Part shown: positions 63,564 to 64,000 of the stretch, one piece after another
Position numbering within the stretch: position 1 is the first letter of the stretch
How the letters are laid out: every line of letters starts with the position of its first letter
Source of the DNA: Rhinopithecus roxellana
Lineage: Eukaryota; Chordata; Mammalia; Primates; Cercopithecidae
Length of the DNA: 64,000 nucleotides
NCBI RefSeq assembly: GCF_007565055.1
Contig: NC_044552.1
Span: forward strand, 146,007,358 to 146,071,357
Reading direction: 5' to 3'
Notes under the pieces: model-generated
Databases searched by the model: none
Told to the model about the DNA's origin: nothing
Seen by the model: the letters and a program-made list of their open reading frames with translations, nothing else
Program-made: the position numbers and the translations under genes

Positions 63564-64000
63564 AAGTATAAAGGTTGAAAGGAAATATAGGGAACTAGAG
63601 AGGTTTAATTTGTTTTCAAATAGGCAAGGCTTAAGCATCATTCTGTTGACAAGGATTAGCTGAATGGAAGGAAAAACAGGAATAACAGTTCTAAGACAAG
63701 CAGATATATGGGCCCTGGTTTAGCTTTTTGTTTCAATTTTTTATCACTAACAAAAGTTTACAATAAATATCAAAGTAAATCTATGATCTGGATTGGAATA
63801 AAAACTTCCTTTAAAGTACATTAGAGATATCAGTACCTAATAAAGGCATATGTAGTCTAGGACAATTTTACCTACCATCATCATCATCATCATCATAACA
63901 ATAGCACTACTACTAACAGTTACTGAATGCTTTCTATGTCCAGACATTGATCTACTTGCTTTACCTGTACTATATTATTTAACACTAATAACAATTCTAA
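62541..64000 (-). other. PEX3: PEX3 intron 4 (partial)
   Basis: Runs to the window edge; exon 4 was not found in it. Holds a + strand Alu (63254-63561) and a short (CAT)n run at about 63875-63896. Confidence 0.75.
63254..63561 (+). mobile_element. Alu
   Basis: A full Alu (GGCCGGGAACAGTGGCTC) with a 30-nt A tail. Confidence 0.92.

Overview
The window is primate nuclear DNA. It has Alu elements on both strands, old L2/MIR repeats, MaLR-like LTRs and two spliced genes that read well as primate orthologues. Three young AluY copies (36565-36858, 42479-42794, 49453-49752) share substitutions that I associate with Old World monkey AluYR lineages. A provirus whose two LTRs differ by only about 2.5% lies in a PEX3 intron. 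Together these suggest a cercopithecoid monkey (macaque or baboon type) rather than a human. The species is an inference.

Layout: 1-11.6 kb is intergenic and repeat-rich (Alus, L2, MIR, a ~490 bp polypyrimidine tract, a 25-bp-stem hairpin). FUCA2 (secreted alpha-L-fucosidase 2) lies on the + strand, with coding exons at 11835-12052, 16051-16238, 19247-19586, 20929-21139, 21373-21563, 25975-26083 and 27627-27767. The exons join in phase into 465 codons. The interval 27.97-34.5 kb holds a MaLR-type LTR split by a Tigger-like DNA transposon, a second MaLR-type LTR, a 5'-inverted L1 and a VDAC1 processed pseudogene that directly abuts the L1. PEX3 (peroxisomal membrane biogenesis) lies on the - strand and converges on FUCA2. 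Its last eight coding exons (numbered 5-12 by comparison with the human gene) occupy 62540 down to 35295. Exons 1-4 and the promoter lie beyond 64000.

PEX3 intron 9 holds the most notable accessory element: a full-structure gammaretrovirus-like (class I) provirus at 47385-55488, on the + strand and so antisense to PEX3. It has paired LTRs of about 405 bp, a 4-bp target duplication (CTGC), a tRNA-Pro-type primer site, gag, pol and env in order, a polypurine tract, and a young Alu inserted into gag. Its coding regions are broken by stops, frame changes and missing key residues, so this copy should not be replication-competent. About 0.9 kb downstream is a solo ERVK-type LTR (56400-56919) with a 6-bp target duplication.

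FUCA2 and PEX3 are unrelated in pathway (glycan degradation and peroxisome assembly) and share only a convergent arrangement. Both reading frames and all visible splice sites are intact. I found no clearly new gene system. The most unusual items are structural: the layered young provirus, the L1/VDAC1 composite, an Alu with an inverted 5' end inside a perfect 12-bp target duplication, and a near-perfect 59-bp hairpin.
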